64,000 nt of DNA, taken from contig NZ_CP007128.1 of the NCBI RefSeq assembly GCF_000522985.1, positions 3,580,220 through 3,644,219 on the forward strand. Reading direction: 5' to 3'. Below are positions 27,107 to 35,230 of this stretch, piece by piece. The notes under the pieces were generated by a model, which was not told where the DNA came from, ran no database searches, and saw nothing but the letters and a program-made list of their open reading frames with translations. This stretch comes from Gemmatirosa kalamazoonensis (GTDB lineage: Bacteria; Gemmatimonadota; Gemmatimonadetes; Gemmatimonadales; Gemmatimonadaceae). The first letter of the stretch is position 1; each line of letters opens with the position of its first letter. Made by a program: the position numbers and the translations under genes.

Positions 27107-27344
27107 TCGGCGCCTAACGGGTCGCCGCCGCCGCGCGGCCTTGCGGCGTCCTCCGGCGGCCCGCATGATAGGCGCGCCTTCCGACGTGAGACCGCCCGCT
27201 CGTGACGTCGCCGAGCACTCGCACGGGCACTTCCGGTCGGACGCCGCGCCCGCTCTCGACGCGTCGCCGGACCCGCAGCGACAGTCGATGTAGCCAGGCA
27301 GCCGCCGCCTCTGTCACGATTCCCCGTCACAGGAGGCACCGTCC
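27107..27344. other. Gap upstream of the PPC-repeat lipoprotein gene
   Basis: 238 bases without a gene. A GCCTAACG octamer (27112-27119) starts five bases after the kinase stop and is followed by a GC-rich hairpin-forming stretch, CCGCCGC...GCGGC, up to about 27145. A strong Shine-Dalgarno AGGAGG at 27331-27336 precedes the ATG at 27345 by eight bases. No confident promoter was found. Confidence 0.5.
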
Positions 27345-30300
27345 ATGTTGCGCCGCCTCGTCGTCGTCGCCTGCCTCGTGGCAGCATGCGATCGGTTCGA
27401 AGCCACGACGGCACCGAGCGGGCCCACCCCCGACGCAGCGGCGCTGCGTGTCACGGGAGCCGCGCCAGCCGAGTCGCCCGTCGTCGCGGCCGTCACGTCG
27501 ACGTTCGAGTTCCTGCCGCCGCTCGGGACTGGCGTCGAGGATCCGTCGACGTTCGACGCCACCGCGGCACCGACCGTGGAGGTCTGCGCGTGGAACGGCA
27601 CGGCGTGCACGGCGCCGCCGGTCGTCACGTTCTCCACGACCCCGTCGGGCTCCACGCTGCCGATCACGATCGATGCGGTCGCCGGCCGCTACGTGGCGTC
27701 GTGGAATCTGCTGGACGCCCGCTTCACCACGCGTCTCACGTACCGCATTCGCGTGCTGCAGGGGGCCACGGAGCTGGGGGCCGTCTCGGTCGACGTCGTG
27801 CGCGGGCGGTGGGCGCTCACGCGCAGCGACGGCACGCTCGCGCCACTGCTCGCCGCGAGCGAGCTGCCGATCGCGTTCACCATCGCCAGCGTATCGGCCG
27901 GGCCGGGGCCGCTGCGGAACGGCGCGACCGCCACGGGGCGCATCGCCCTCGCGCACCAGGTGGACACGTGGACGTTCACGGCGAACGCCGGCGACCACGT
28001 GGTGCTGAGCCTCGGCGAGACCGGCACGACGCTGAACTTCTCGCCGTGGCTGCGCGTCAACGCGCCCGGCGGAACGCTGGTCGCGAGCAACTTCGGGTTC
28101 TTCGCCGCGCAGGTGGAGTTCACCGCGACGACCACCGGCACGTACTCGGTGCTCGTCGCGAGCGCCGACGGGGGTGGCGTGGGCACGGGCGACTACCTGC
28201 TCACGCTGATCAAGGCCCCGGGCGCGCTGGTCGTGTCGCCGGGCGATCAGGGCGGCACGCTCGGGAACGGGACCACCCACACCGGCAACATCTACCTCGG
28301 CGACATCGACGGGTGGACGTTCTCGGCGAACGTCGGCGACCACGTCGTCGTGAGCGTCGGCGAGACCGCGAACTCCTCCGGCTTCTCGCCGTGGCTGCGC
28401 ATCGTCGCGCCTAACGGGACCGTCGTCGGCTCCAACTTCGGCTTCGTCGCGGCGCAGATCGAGTTCGCGGCGACCGTGGCGGGGACGTACACCGTGATCG
28501 TGGGCAGTGCCGCCGGCGGGTTCACCGGCACCGGCGACTACCTCATCACCTCGGTCCGCGCGCCCGGCATCGTGACGGCGTCGAGCGGCGACGAGGGCGG
28601 GCCGCTTGTCAACGGCGCCACCGCGACGGGCGCCATCTACAGCGGCGACATCGACGGCTGGACGCTGACGGCCAACCAGAGCGAGCACGTCGTCGTCAGC
28701 CTCGGTGAGACGACCAACTCGTCGGGCTTCTCGCCGTGGCTGCGCGTGCTGGCGCCGGACGGCTCCGTGGTGGCCAGCAACTTCGGGTTCTCTGCCGCGC
28801 AGGTCGAGTTCTCGGCGCCGATGTCCGGCACCTACACGGTCGTCGTCGCCAGCGCCGGCGGTGGGTTCACCGGCACCGGCGACTACCTGCTGACGTACAT
28901 CAAGGCGCCCGGAGCGCTCACCGTCTCCACCGGCGACGAGGGCGGCGCGCTCACGAACGGCGCGACCCACACCGGCACGATCTACCTGGGCGACGTGGAC
29001 GGCTGGACGTTCGCCGCCAACGCGGGCGACCGGGTCGTGGTCAGCCTCGGCGAGACGACGAATTCGTCCGGCTTCTCACCCTGGCTGCGCGTCGTCGGGC
29101 CGACCGGCGCGGTGATCGGCAGCAACTTCGGGTTCTCAGCGGCCCAGGTGGAGTTCGCCGCGCCGACCACCGGCACGTACACCGTGATCGTGGGCAGTGC
29201 GGGGGGCGGGTTCACCGGTACGGGCGACTATCTGCTGAGCTACATCAAGGCGCCGGGCGCGGTCACCGTCTCGACCGGCGACCAGGGCGGCGCGCTCGTG
29301 AACGGCGCCACGCACGCCGGCACCATCTATCTCGGCGACATCGACGGCTGGACGTTCTCCGCGGCCGCGAACGACCACGTCGTCGTGAGTCTCGGCGAGA
29401 CGACGAACTCCTCGGGCTTCTCGCCCTGGCTGCGCGTCGTCGCGCCTAACGGCACGGTGGTCGGCAACAACTTCGGCTTCTCCGCGGCGCAGGTGGAGTT
29501 CAGCGCGCCGGTCGCGGGCACCTACACGGTGATCGTCGCGAGCGCGGGCGGCGGCTTCACCGGCACGGGCGACTACCTGCTGACGCTCGCGAAGGCGCCG
29601 GGCGCGGTCGCCGTGTCCGCGAGCGACGAGGGCGGCCCGATGACGAACGGCGCGACGCACACGGGCACGATCTACCTCGGCGACGTCGACGTGTGGACGT
29701 TCACGGCGACGATGGGGAACCGCGTCGTCGTGAGCCTGGGCGAGACCACGAACTCGTCGGGCTTCTCACCGTGGCTGCGGATCGTCGGGCCCGACGGCGC
29801 GCCCGTCGGATCCAACTTCGGCTTCTCGGCCGCGCAGCTGGAGTTCAACGCGGCGCTCACGGGCACCTACACCGTGATCGTGGGGAGCGCGGGCGGCGGG
29901 TTCACCGGCACCGGCGACTACCTGCTCACGCTGATCCGGGCGCCCGGCACGCTCACCGTCTCCGCCGGCGACCAGGGCGGCGCGCTCGCGAGCGGCGTCA
30001 CGAGCACCGGCACCATCTACACGGGCGACGTCGATGGCTGGACGTTCGCGGCGAACGCCGGCGACCCGATCGCCCTCGACCTCGCGGAGACCGGCGTCAC
30101 GTCGGGCTTCTCGCCGTGGCTGCGCGTGATCGGGCCTAACGGTAACGTCGTCGCCAGCAACTTCGGCTTCGCGGCGGCGCACGTCGCGTTCGTCGCCGCG
30201 ACGACCGGGACGTACACCGTGATCGTCGCCAGCGCCGGCGGCGGATTCACCGGCACGGGCGACTACAACCTGCTGCTCACCGGAAGCACCGCCTCGTTCC

Positions 30301-30395
30301 GCGCCGCGGCGCCGGCGGGCGGCGGCGAGTCGGGCGGTCGACTCGGCTGCGCGCGCGGCGTGCAGGCCTGCGCGGCGGCCATCCGCTCGCCGTGA
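27345..30395 (+). CDS. Secreted lipoprotein with seven 115-residue PPC-like repeats
   Basis: 1016 aa. The lipoprotein signal LVAAC (Cys 15) is followed by an Ig-like region (about 50-180) and seven tandem copies of a 115-residue module. Each copy runs from an N-G-(A/T)-T-x-x-G turn, through D-x-D-x-W-T-F, SGFSPWLR and SNFGF, to FTGTGDY. The modules resemble bacterial pre-peptidase C-terminal (PPC) domains. The nucleotide period is 345 bases (FTGTGDY-type segments at about 28185, 28530, 28875, 29220, 29565, 29910 and 30255), and copies 2-6 are very similar, pointing to recent expansion. A C-terminal tail contains two Cys. Probably surface-displayed; ligand unknown. Confidence 0.75.
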   Translation: MLRRLVVVACLVAACDRFEATTAPSGPTPDAAALRVTGAAPAESPVVAAVTSTFEFLPPLGTGVEDPSTFDATAAPTVEVCAWNGTACTAPPVVTFSTTPSGSTLPITIDAVAGRYVASWNLLDARFTTRLTYRIRVLQGATELGAVSVDVVRGRWALTRSDGTLAPLLAASELPIAFTIASVSAGPGPLRNGATATGRIALAHQVDTWTFTANAGDHVVLSLGETGTTLNFSPWLRVNAPGGTLVASNFGFFAAQVEFTATTTGTYSVLVASADGGGVGTGDYLLTLIKAPGALVVSPGDQGGTLGNGTTHTGNIYLGDIDGWTFSANVGDHVVVSVGETANSSGFSPWLRIVAPNGTVVGSNFGFVAAQIEFAATVAGTYTVIVGSAAGGFTGTGDYLITSVRAPGIVTASSGDEGGPLVNGATATGAIYSGDIDGWTLTANQSEHVVVSLGETTNSSGFSPWLRVLAPDGSVVASNFGFSAAQVEFSAPMSGTYTVVVASAGGGFTGTGDYLLTYIKAPGALTVSTGDEGGALTNGATHTGTIYLGDVDGWTFAANAGDRVVVSLGETTNSSGFSPWLRVVGPTGAVIGSNFGFSAAQVEFAAPTTGTYTVIVGSAGGGFTGTGDYLLSYIKAPGAVTVSTGDQGGALVNGATHAGTIYLGDIDGWTFSAAANDHVVVSLGETTNSSGFSPWLRVVAPNGTVVGNNFGFSAAQVEFSAPVAGTYTVIVASAGGGFTGTGDYLLTLAKAPGAVAVSASDEGGPMTNGATHTGTIYLGDVDVWTFTATMGNRVVVSLGETTNSSGFSPWLRIVGPDGAPVGSNFGFSAAQLEFNAALTGTYTVIVGSAGGGFTGTGDYLLTLIRAPGTLTVSAGDQGGALASGVTSTGTIYTGDVDGWTFAANAGDPIALDLAETGVTSGFSPWLRVIGPNGNVVASNFGFAAAHVAFVAATTGTYTVIVASAGGGFTGTGDYNLLLTGSTASFRAAAPAGGGESGGRLGCARGVQACAAAIRSP

Positions 30396-30441
30396 CTCGC
30401 ATCGCGTGACCCGTCCACGACTCGTTCTCCCCGGAGGTCTC

Positions 30442-31188
30442 ATGCGCTCGGACCATCGCCGCACGCGGGCCGCGCGACGCGGACGCGCCGCCGTCGCGGG
30501 CATCGTCCTGCTCCTCGCGTCGGCGGCGAATCGCGCCGCCGCGCAGACCAGCCACTTCAGCGCGTGCACCACGGGAATCCTCGCGAACTGCGCCGACGTG
30601 CTGCTCACGGCCACGCCGGGCGGCGGCGTCGGCGGCACGACGCTGTTCGAGATCGCGCTGCGCAACCTCGGCTCGACGTCGACGCCGGCGCTGCCGACGA
30701 GCATCTACTTCCTCGTGTTCGGCACCGGGTTGCCGCCCGCGCCGGGCGCGGAGGTGAGCGCGCTGCCGGTGCCGGGGCCGATCGGCGGCGCGACGCTCGC
30801 CGATCCGTCGCCCTGGGACCTGTTCGAGAACGGCGATGCCGTCTTCCTCTCCGCGCTGTCGAACAACGGTGTCGGAGGCTGCGTGGTCGGCGCGCCGGTG
30901 GGCGGGTTCGGACAGGCGGGCAACACGTGCGGCGTCGGCCAGTACCTCACGTTCAGCTTCTCGACGCCGAGGCTGCTGGATCCGCGTGCGTTCTCGGTGC
31001 TCGACCTCGAGGTCGTGGGCCTGGACCCGACGCTGCCCACGGACAGCTGCGGCGCGCGGTCGCCGTGCGCGGTGTTGCCGGTGGGCGGCGTCGTGCCGGA
31101 GCCGGCCACGATGCCGCTGCTCGCGGCCGGCCTGGCCGTGATGGCCACGTTAGGCGCCCGGCGCCGCCGGCGGTCCGAGGTGGCCTAA
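30442..31188 (+). CDS. PEP-CTERM sorting-signal protein
   Basis: 248 aa. A signal peptide (ends near AAAQ, residue 35) and a Gly/Pro-rich, Cys-containing beta-type body precede a C-terminal VPEPATM motif (about 217), a hydrophobic helix and a basic RRRRR end. That is the tripartite signal processed by exosortase (Xrt/EpsH). No exosortase gene is in the window. The ATG at 30442 is preceded by GGAGG (30433-30437); a GTG 36 bases upstream is less likely. The TAA stop is embedded in a GCCTAACG octamer (31183-31190). Confidence 0.85.
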   Translation: MRSDHRRTRAARRGRAAVAGIVLLLASAANRAAAQTSHFSACTTGILANCADVLLTATPGGGVGGTTLFEIALRNLGSTSTPALPTSIYFLVFGTGLPPAPGAEVSALPVPGPIGGATLADPSPWDLFENGDAVFLSALSNNGVGGCVVGAPVGGFGQAGNTCGVGQYLTFSFSTPRLLDPRAFSVLDLEVVGLDPTLPTDSCGARSPCAVLPVGGVVPEPATMPLLAAGLAVMATLGARRRRRSEVA

Positions 31189-31498
31189 CGACCGGCGCGC
31201 GAGGCGCGCGGGGCGAGAACGTCAATCACGAACCTCGCTGTCACGGTCACGCCGCTGAACGCGGGCGGCCAGGTGGGTTGGCGCTCGCTCTGAGCCAGGC
31301 GCTGGCGGTCGCGACGCGCGTGGGGCCGACGTTCGACGAGGTCACCCACGGCGCTGCTGCCTCGGAGGCGGCGCGGGCGTGCTCGGCATCGTGTGGGCAC
31401 GGCGGCGCCGGCGGCGGGTCGCGCCGGCGGACGAAACCGTCTAAGTTGCAGGGTCGCAACGCGTTCCATTCGTCGACCCGCCCTTCGACCGGTAGCAG
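31189..31498. other. Gap upstream of miaB
   Basis: 310 bases. It begins with the tail of the GCCTAACG octamer. No gene, RNA element or confident promoter was recognised. TAAGTT at 31442-31447 could serve as a -10 for miaB, but no fitting -35 is visible. Confidence 0.4.
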
Positions 31499-32848
31499 AT
31501 GTCCCGGCCCACCGTCTACATCGAAACGTACGGCTGCCAGATGAACGTGAGCGACTCCGAGCTCATGTACGGACGGCTCGCCGCGAACGGCTACGAGCCG
31601 GTGGAGGGGCCGGAGGGCGCGGACGTCATCCTCGTCAACACGTGCGCCATCCGCGACCACGCCGAGCAGCGTGTGATCGGGCGCCTCGGCGAGCTGCGTC
31701 GGTTCATGAAGCCGGGCGCGGTGCTCGGCGTCGCGGGGTGCATGGCGCAGCGGCTCGGGCCGACGCTGCTGGAGAAGGCGCGGCACGTCAGCCTCGTCGT
31801 CGGCCCCGACGGCTACCGCGCGCTCCCGGCGCTGCTCGATGGCGCGCGGAGCGGCGAGCGCGTCACGGCGACGAGCTTCGATCTCGAGGAGCACTACGAG
31901 GACTTCGCGCCGCGCCGCTTCGACAAGGTGAAGGCGTGGATCCCCGTGCAGCGCGGCTGCGACTATCGCTGCACGTACTGCATCGTGCCGTACACGCGCG
32001 GCGCGGAGCGCAGCCGCCGGCTCGACGACGTCGTGCGCGAGACGGAGCAGGTGGTGCGCGACGGCATGACGGAGGTCGTGCTGCTCGGCCAGACGGTGAA
32101 CTCGTATCACGACGGCGCGCACGACTTCGCCGACCTGCTGCGCGCCGTCGGCGACGTGGCCGGGATCCGACGCATCCGCTTCACGAGCCCGCACCCGAAC
32201 GACTTCACCGACCGCGTGATCGACGCGATCGCGAGCGTGCCGCAGGTGTGCGAGCACGTGCACCTGCCGATGCAGAGCGGGTCCTCTCGCGTGCTGAAGC
32301 GCATGCTGCGCCGGTACACGCGCGAGGGCTACGCGGAGTGCGTGCGCCGGCTGCGCGACGCGATCCCGGGTGTGAACCTCACGACCGACATCATCGTCGG
32401 CTTCCCGGGCGAGACCGAGGCGGACTTCGAGGAGACGCTGTCGCTCGTGCAGGAGATCGGCTTCGAGGACGCGTACACGTTCAAGTTCTCGCCGCGCGAC
32501 GGTACGCCGGCCACGCGCATGCCCGCGTCCGAGACCGTGTCCGACGCGGTCGCCAGCGAGCGGCTGGAGCGGCTGATCGCGACCGTGCGCGCCGGCGCGC
32601 GCGAGCGCAACCTGCGCCTGTTAGGCACCCGCCACGAGGTGCTCGTGGAGCGCGAGGCGAAGCGCGGCGAGATGCTGATGGCGCGCACGCGCGACTTCAA
32701 GACGGTGATGATCCCCGTGGAGGGCGCCACGGTCGGCGCGTACTACACGGTGGAGCTCACCGGGACCAGCGGGTCCACGTTCACCGGCGCGATCGTGCGC
32801 GACGAGCCGGCGCGCCGCCTCTCGCTGCCGATGGCGGCGAGCTGTTAG
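31499..32848 (+). CDS. miaB: tRNA-2-methylthio-N6-dimethylallyladenosine synthase MiaB
   Basis: 449 aa. A radical-SAM methylthiotransferase that modifies A37 of tRNAs. The N-terminal UPF0004 domain has three Cys ligands (YGCQMNV Cys13, NTCAIR about 48, AGCMAQ about 81). The radical-SAM CxxxCxxC cluster is in CDYRCTYC (about 154-161). The C-terminal TRAM domain is at about 375-440. TSPHPNDF and VGFPGETEADF segments are diagnostic of MiaB. The gene stands alone. The TAG stop lies within TGTTAGGC, a variant of the dispersed octamer. Confidence 0.96.
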   Translation: MSRPTVYIETYGCQMNVSDSELMYGRLAANGYEPVEGPEGADVILVNTCAIRDHAEQRVIGRLGELRRFMKPGAVLGVAGCMAQRLGPTLLEKARHVSLVVGPDGYRALPALLDGARSGERVTATSFDLEEHYEDFAPRRFDKVKAWIPVQRGCDYRCTYCIVPYTRGAERSRRLDDVVRETEQVVRDGMTEVVLLGQTVNSYHDGAHDFADLLRAVGDVAGIRRIRFTSPHPNDFTDRVIDAIASVPQVCEHVHLPMQSGSSRVLKRMLRRYTREGYAECVRRLRDAIPGVNLTTDIIVGFPGETEADFEETLSLVQEIGFEDAYTFKFSPRDGTPATRMPASETVSDAVASERLERLIATVRAGARERNLRLLGTRHEVLVEREAKRGEMLMARTRDFKTVMIPVEGATVGAYYTVELTGTSGSTFTGAIVRDEPARRLSLPMAASC

Positions 32849-32866
32849 GCGACGCGCCGCGGCGCG

Positions 32867-34312
32867 TCACTTCCGCTTCATGGTGCTGCGGTAGATCGCG
32901 ACCGGCACCTCCACGAAGCTGACGTCCATGTTCTTCCGCGCGAGGAGCGAGTCGCGCGCGGCGGCGGCCTCCTTCTTTCGCCCGAGCTTCGTCAGCGCCT
33001 CGATCGTGGCCAGCTCGTTCTCCGGGTCGGCGCCGCCCTGCTTGAGGTGTGCGATGGCCTCCTCGTACTTCCCGTTCGCGAGCGCCGCGAGGCCGGTGGC
33101 GCTGTGCACGTACTCCGGCTTGATGCCGGAGTCCGGGTTCCGTGCTTCGTCGACGTACGCGGCGAGCTGCTCGGTGGCCGTCGTGCCCATGCCGGTGAGC
33201 GCCGCCGCATAGATCCGCCAGAAGGCCAGATCGGCGCGCGACTCGCCGAGCCGCGCGGCGTCGGCGAGCTCGCGCCCGACGGCCGCGGTATCGCCCATCG
33301 CCGCGTAGAGGAACGACGTCACGGCGTGCGCGTTCGCCGCCGCGCCGGGCAGGTTGTCGGTCTCGGCCTGCTGCGCGATGGACCTCAGCCCTGCCACCGC
33401 GTCGCCGATCGCTCCCTCCTCGACGCGCAGCAGTGCCTGCGTGACGCGCATGCCGACGCGCCGCGGCAGGCTCTGTGAAACGGTGATCGCGCTGTCGAGA
33501 TAGGCGCGCGCGAGCGTGACCTTGCGGTCGCGCGACGCGATCTCCGCCTTCGTGTAGTACACCCAGTCGATCGGCTCCGCCGCGCTCGACCGGTCGAGGT
33601 ACTGCATCGCCTCGTCGTGCCGCAGCAGCCGCTCGGCCACGTAGCCGCGCACGCCGAGGAGGCTCGCCCCCTCGGGCTGCGCGCGGAGCCCAGCGTCGGC
33701 AGCGGCGAGCGCTTCGTCGGCGACCGTCTGGTCGTAGGTCAGAATCGCCGACGGGACGAGGCTCACCGCGAGATACGCGTGCGCAGGCGCGTATTCCGGA
33801 GCGCGCCGCGCCAGCTCGCGCAGGAGGTTCAGGCGCGCCGTGTCCGTGCGCGACAGCGCACGCTTCAACGCGATGCGGCGATCGTCCGGGTACATCTGCG
33901 CGAGCGCGTCCCAGATCGCACGCGCGTTCGCTCCGCGGCCGGCGGCTCCCTCGCGCTGGGCGAGCGCCATCAGCGCCTCGCCTGCGGATCCCTTCGCGGC
34001 GTCCGCGACCGCGCGGTCGTGCTGAGCGATCGACGGCCGACCGCCGGTGATCAGCGCGAGCTCCGATCGGGCCAGACCGAACCCGCTGTCGGAGTCGAGC
34101 GCCATGCGCAGGTGGCGGGCGGCCGCCGCGAAGTTCCCGACGAGGTTCGCGTCGAGCCCCGTCTCGTAGTGCGCGACCGCCTCGGCGCGTGCCCCCGTAG
34201 GCTCGAGCGCGCGGACGTTCGCCGCCGGCTGCGCCTGGGCCTTCGCGCGCGCGGCTCCAGCGGTGAGAAGAGCTGCCACGACGACGAGTGACCGCCAGTT
34301 CGTGTTGCGCAT
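32867..34312 (-). CDS. Secreted TPR-repeat protein
   Basis: 481 aa. A signal peptide (cleavage after ARAKA, near 25) precedes helical repeats with a TPR pattern throughout, for example AVAHYETGLDANLVGNFAAA, EAMQYLDRSSAAEP and GKYEEAIAHLKQGGADPE. No enzymatic domain is visible. It probably acts as a periplasmic scaffold or interaction protein. The ATG at 34312 is preceded by a promoter candidate on the minus strand (34400-34427). It is convergent with miaB, 18 bases away. Confidence 0.7.
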   Translation of the reverse strand: MRNTNWRSLVVVAALLTAGAARAKAQAQPAANVRALEPTGARAEAVAHYETGLDANLVGNFAAAARHLRMALDSDSGFGLARSELALITGGRPSIAQHDRAVADAAKGSAGEALMALAQREGAAGRGANARAIWDALAQMYPDDRRIALKRALSRTDTARLNLLRELARRAPEYAPAHAYLAVSLVPSAILTYDQTVADEALAAADAGLRAQPEGASLLGVRGYVAERLLRHDEAMQYLDRSSAAEPIDWVYYTKAEIASRDRKVTLARAYLDSAITVSQSLPRRVGMRVTQALLRVEEGAIGDAVAGLRSIAQQAETDNLPGAAANAHAVTSFLYAAMGDTAAVGRELADAARLGESRADLAFWRIYAAALTGMGTTATEQLAAYVDEARNPDSGIKPEYVHSATGLAALANGKYEEAIAHLKQGGADPENELATIEALTKLGRKKEAAAARDSLLARKNMDVSFVEVPVAIYRSTMKRK

Positions 34313-34399
34313 GCGACCCTCCGAAGCAGGATGTGAGCTTGCTCCGAGTCGCTTCCGCCGCGGCGGCGCTGCCCGCCCGGCGGGAACGGCAGCGGGTCA

Positions 34400-34427
34400 A
34401 CGATAGGCATCCCAGGGATTGCTGCAA
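34400..34427 (-). promoter_or_regulatory. Promoter candidate for the secreted TPR gene
   Basis: On the minus strand, TTGCAG (34427-34422) and TATCGT (34405-34400) are separated by 16 bases, giving a leader of about 80 bases before the ATG at 34312. Confidence 0.5.
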
Positions 34428-34474
34428 GGCCGGCGTCGTCTGCCGGCCCCTGGCGTCCTCGGCCGCGTGCGCGC

Positions 34475-34492
34475 CGTTAGGCGCGCCTAACG
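34475..34492. repeat. 18-bp palindrome made of two CGTTAGGC octamers
   Basis: CGTTAGGCGCGCCTAACG is a perfect palindrome of two octamers around a GC centre. It lies 11 bases past the stop of the upstream minus-strand gene, where a terminator would be expected, and before the TPR promoter. There is no T-run. Paired uptake sequences acting as terminators are known in Neisseria and Haemophilus, and the placement is alike. Confidence 0.9.
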
Positions 34493-34503
34493 ACGCGCGC
34501 CGG

Positions 34504-35124
34504 TCAGTTGGTCCACGGCGCGCGCGGCGGCTCGCACGCCGCCACGCGCCGCGGCTCCTCGCGGTCGGACGCGATCCGCCAGCACTCGTCGTACAGCGAG
34601 CAGTAGCACGCCTCGATCTCGAGCCGCTCGCGCGACGTGTCCGACGGGAGCGGCCGCTGCGCCTCGCGCCAGAACGCCACGGCCTCGCTGTCGACCGGCA
34701 GCTGCACGATCGACCGCTCGGTGCCCGGGAGCAGCACGCTGCCGCGGTGGAACGTGGTGAAGTAGGCGCGCGCGTCGCGGCCGAGCAGCGCGCGCGCCAC
34801 CGCGTCCCAGTTGGGGCGCGCGACCCCGTCGACGCGCACCTCCACGGCGCGCACCACGGCCGGCCCGAGCCCGTCGTTCGCGACGTGGATCGCGTAGCCG
34901 TGGCCCGGCTGATCCCAGTTGTGCCCCACGCGCACGTACGGCCACGCGCTCGCGCGCTGCTGCTCGCGCATGATCTTCGTCTGGTAGAGCGAGACCGCGA
35001 GCGCCGAGAGCGCGACGACGCCGGCCGACGCGGAGAGCGCACGGTCGAGGAAGAGGCGCGCGCGGCGCGGCGGTGGTTGCTGCTGGGGATCCGTCACGGG
35101 TGCCGTTGCTGGGGGCGCGTGCAT
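34504..35124 (-). CDS. Single-pass membrane protein of unknown function
   Basis: 206 aa. A Pro/Gln-rich N-terminus and one transmembrane helix (about 28-47) are followed by YQTKIMREQQRASAWPYVRVGHN and a predicted beta-sandwich domain ending in Cys-containing EACYCSLYDECW. Proteins with this helix-plus-strand layout are often annotated as hypothetical; I recognise no family name. The ATG at 35124 is divergent from comEC. An 18-bp octamer palindrome lies directly after its stop. Confidence 0.6.
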   Translation of the reverse strand: MHAPPATAPVTDPQQQPPPRRARLFLDRALSASAGVVALSALAVSLYQTKIMREQQRASAWPYVRVGHNWDQPGHGYAIHVANDGLGPAVVRAVEVRVDGVARPNWDAVARALLGRDARAYFTTFHRGSVLLPGTERSIVQLPVDSEAVAFWREAQRPLPSDTSRERLEIEACYCSLYDECWRIASDREEPRRVAACEPPRAPWTN

Positions 35125-35230
35125 GCTCGCCGCGCGCTCCGCGGCGTGCAAGGGCGGCGCTGCGTTCGGCCCGCCCGGGCGGCGTTCCTCGGGGCACGCG
35201 CGTGAGGCGCCGCCGCCGCACGTTCGGCGG

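Noticed and set aside
35123-35230. ATG 35123 as the comEC start
   Set aside because: It shares its bases with the start codon of the divergent gene, leaving no room for promoters or leaders, and the added residues are not membrane-like.
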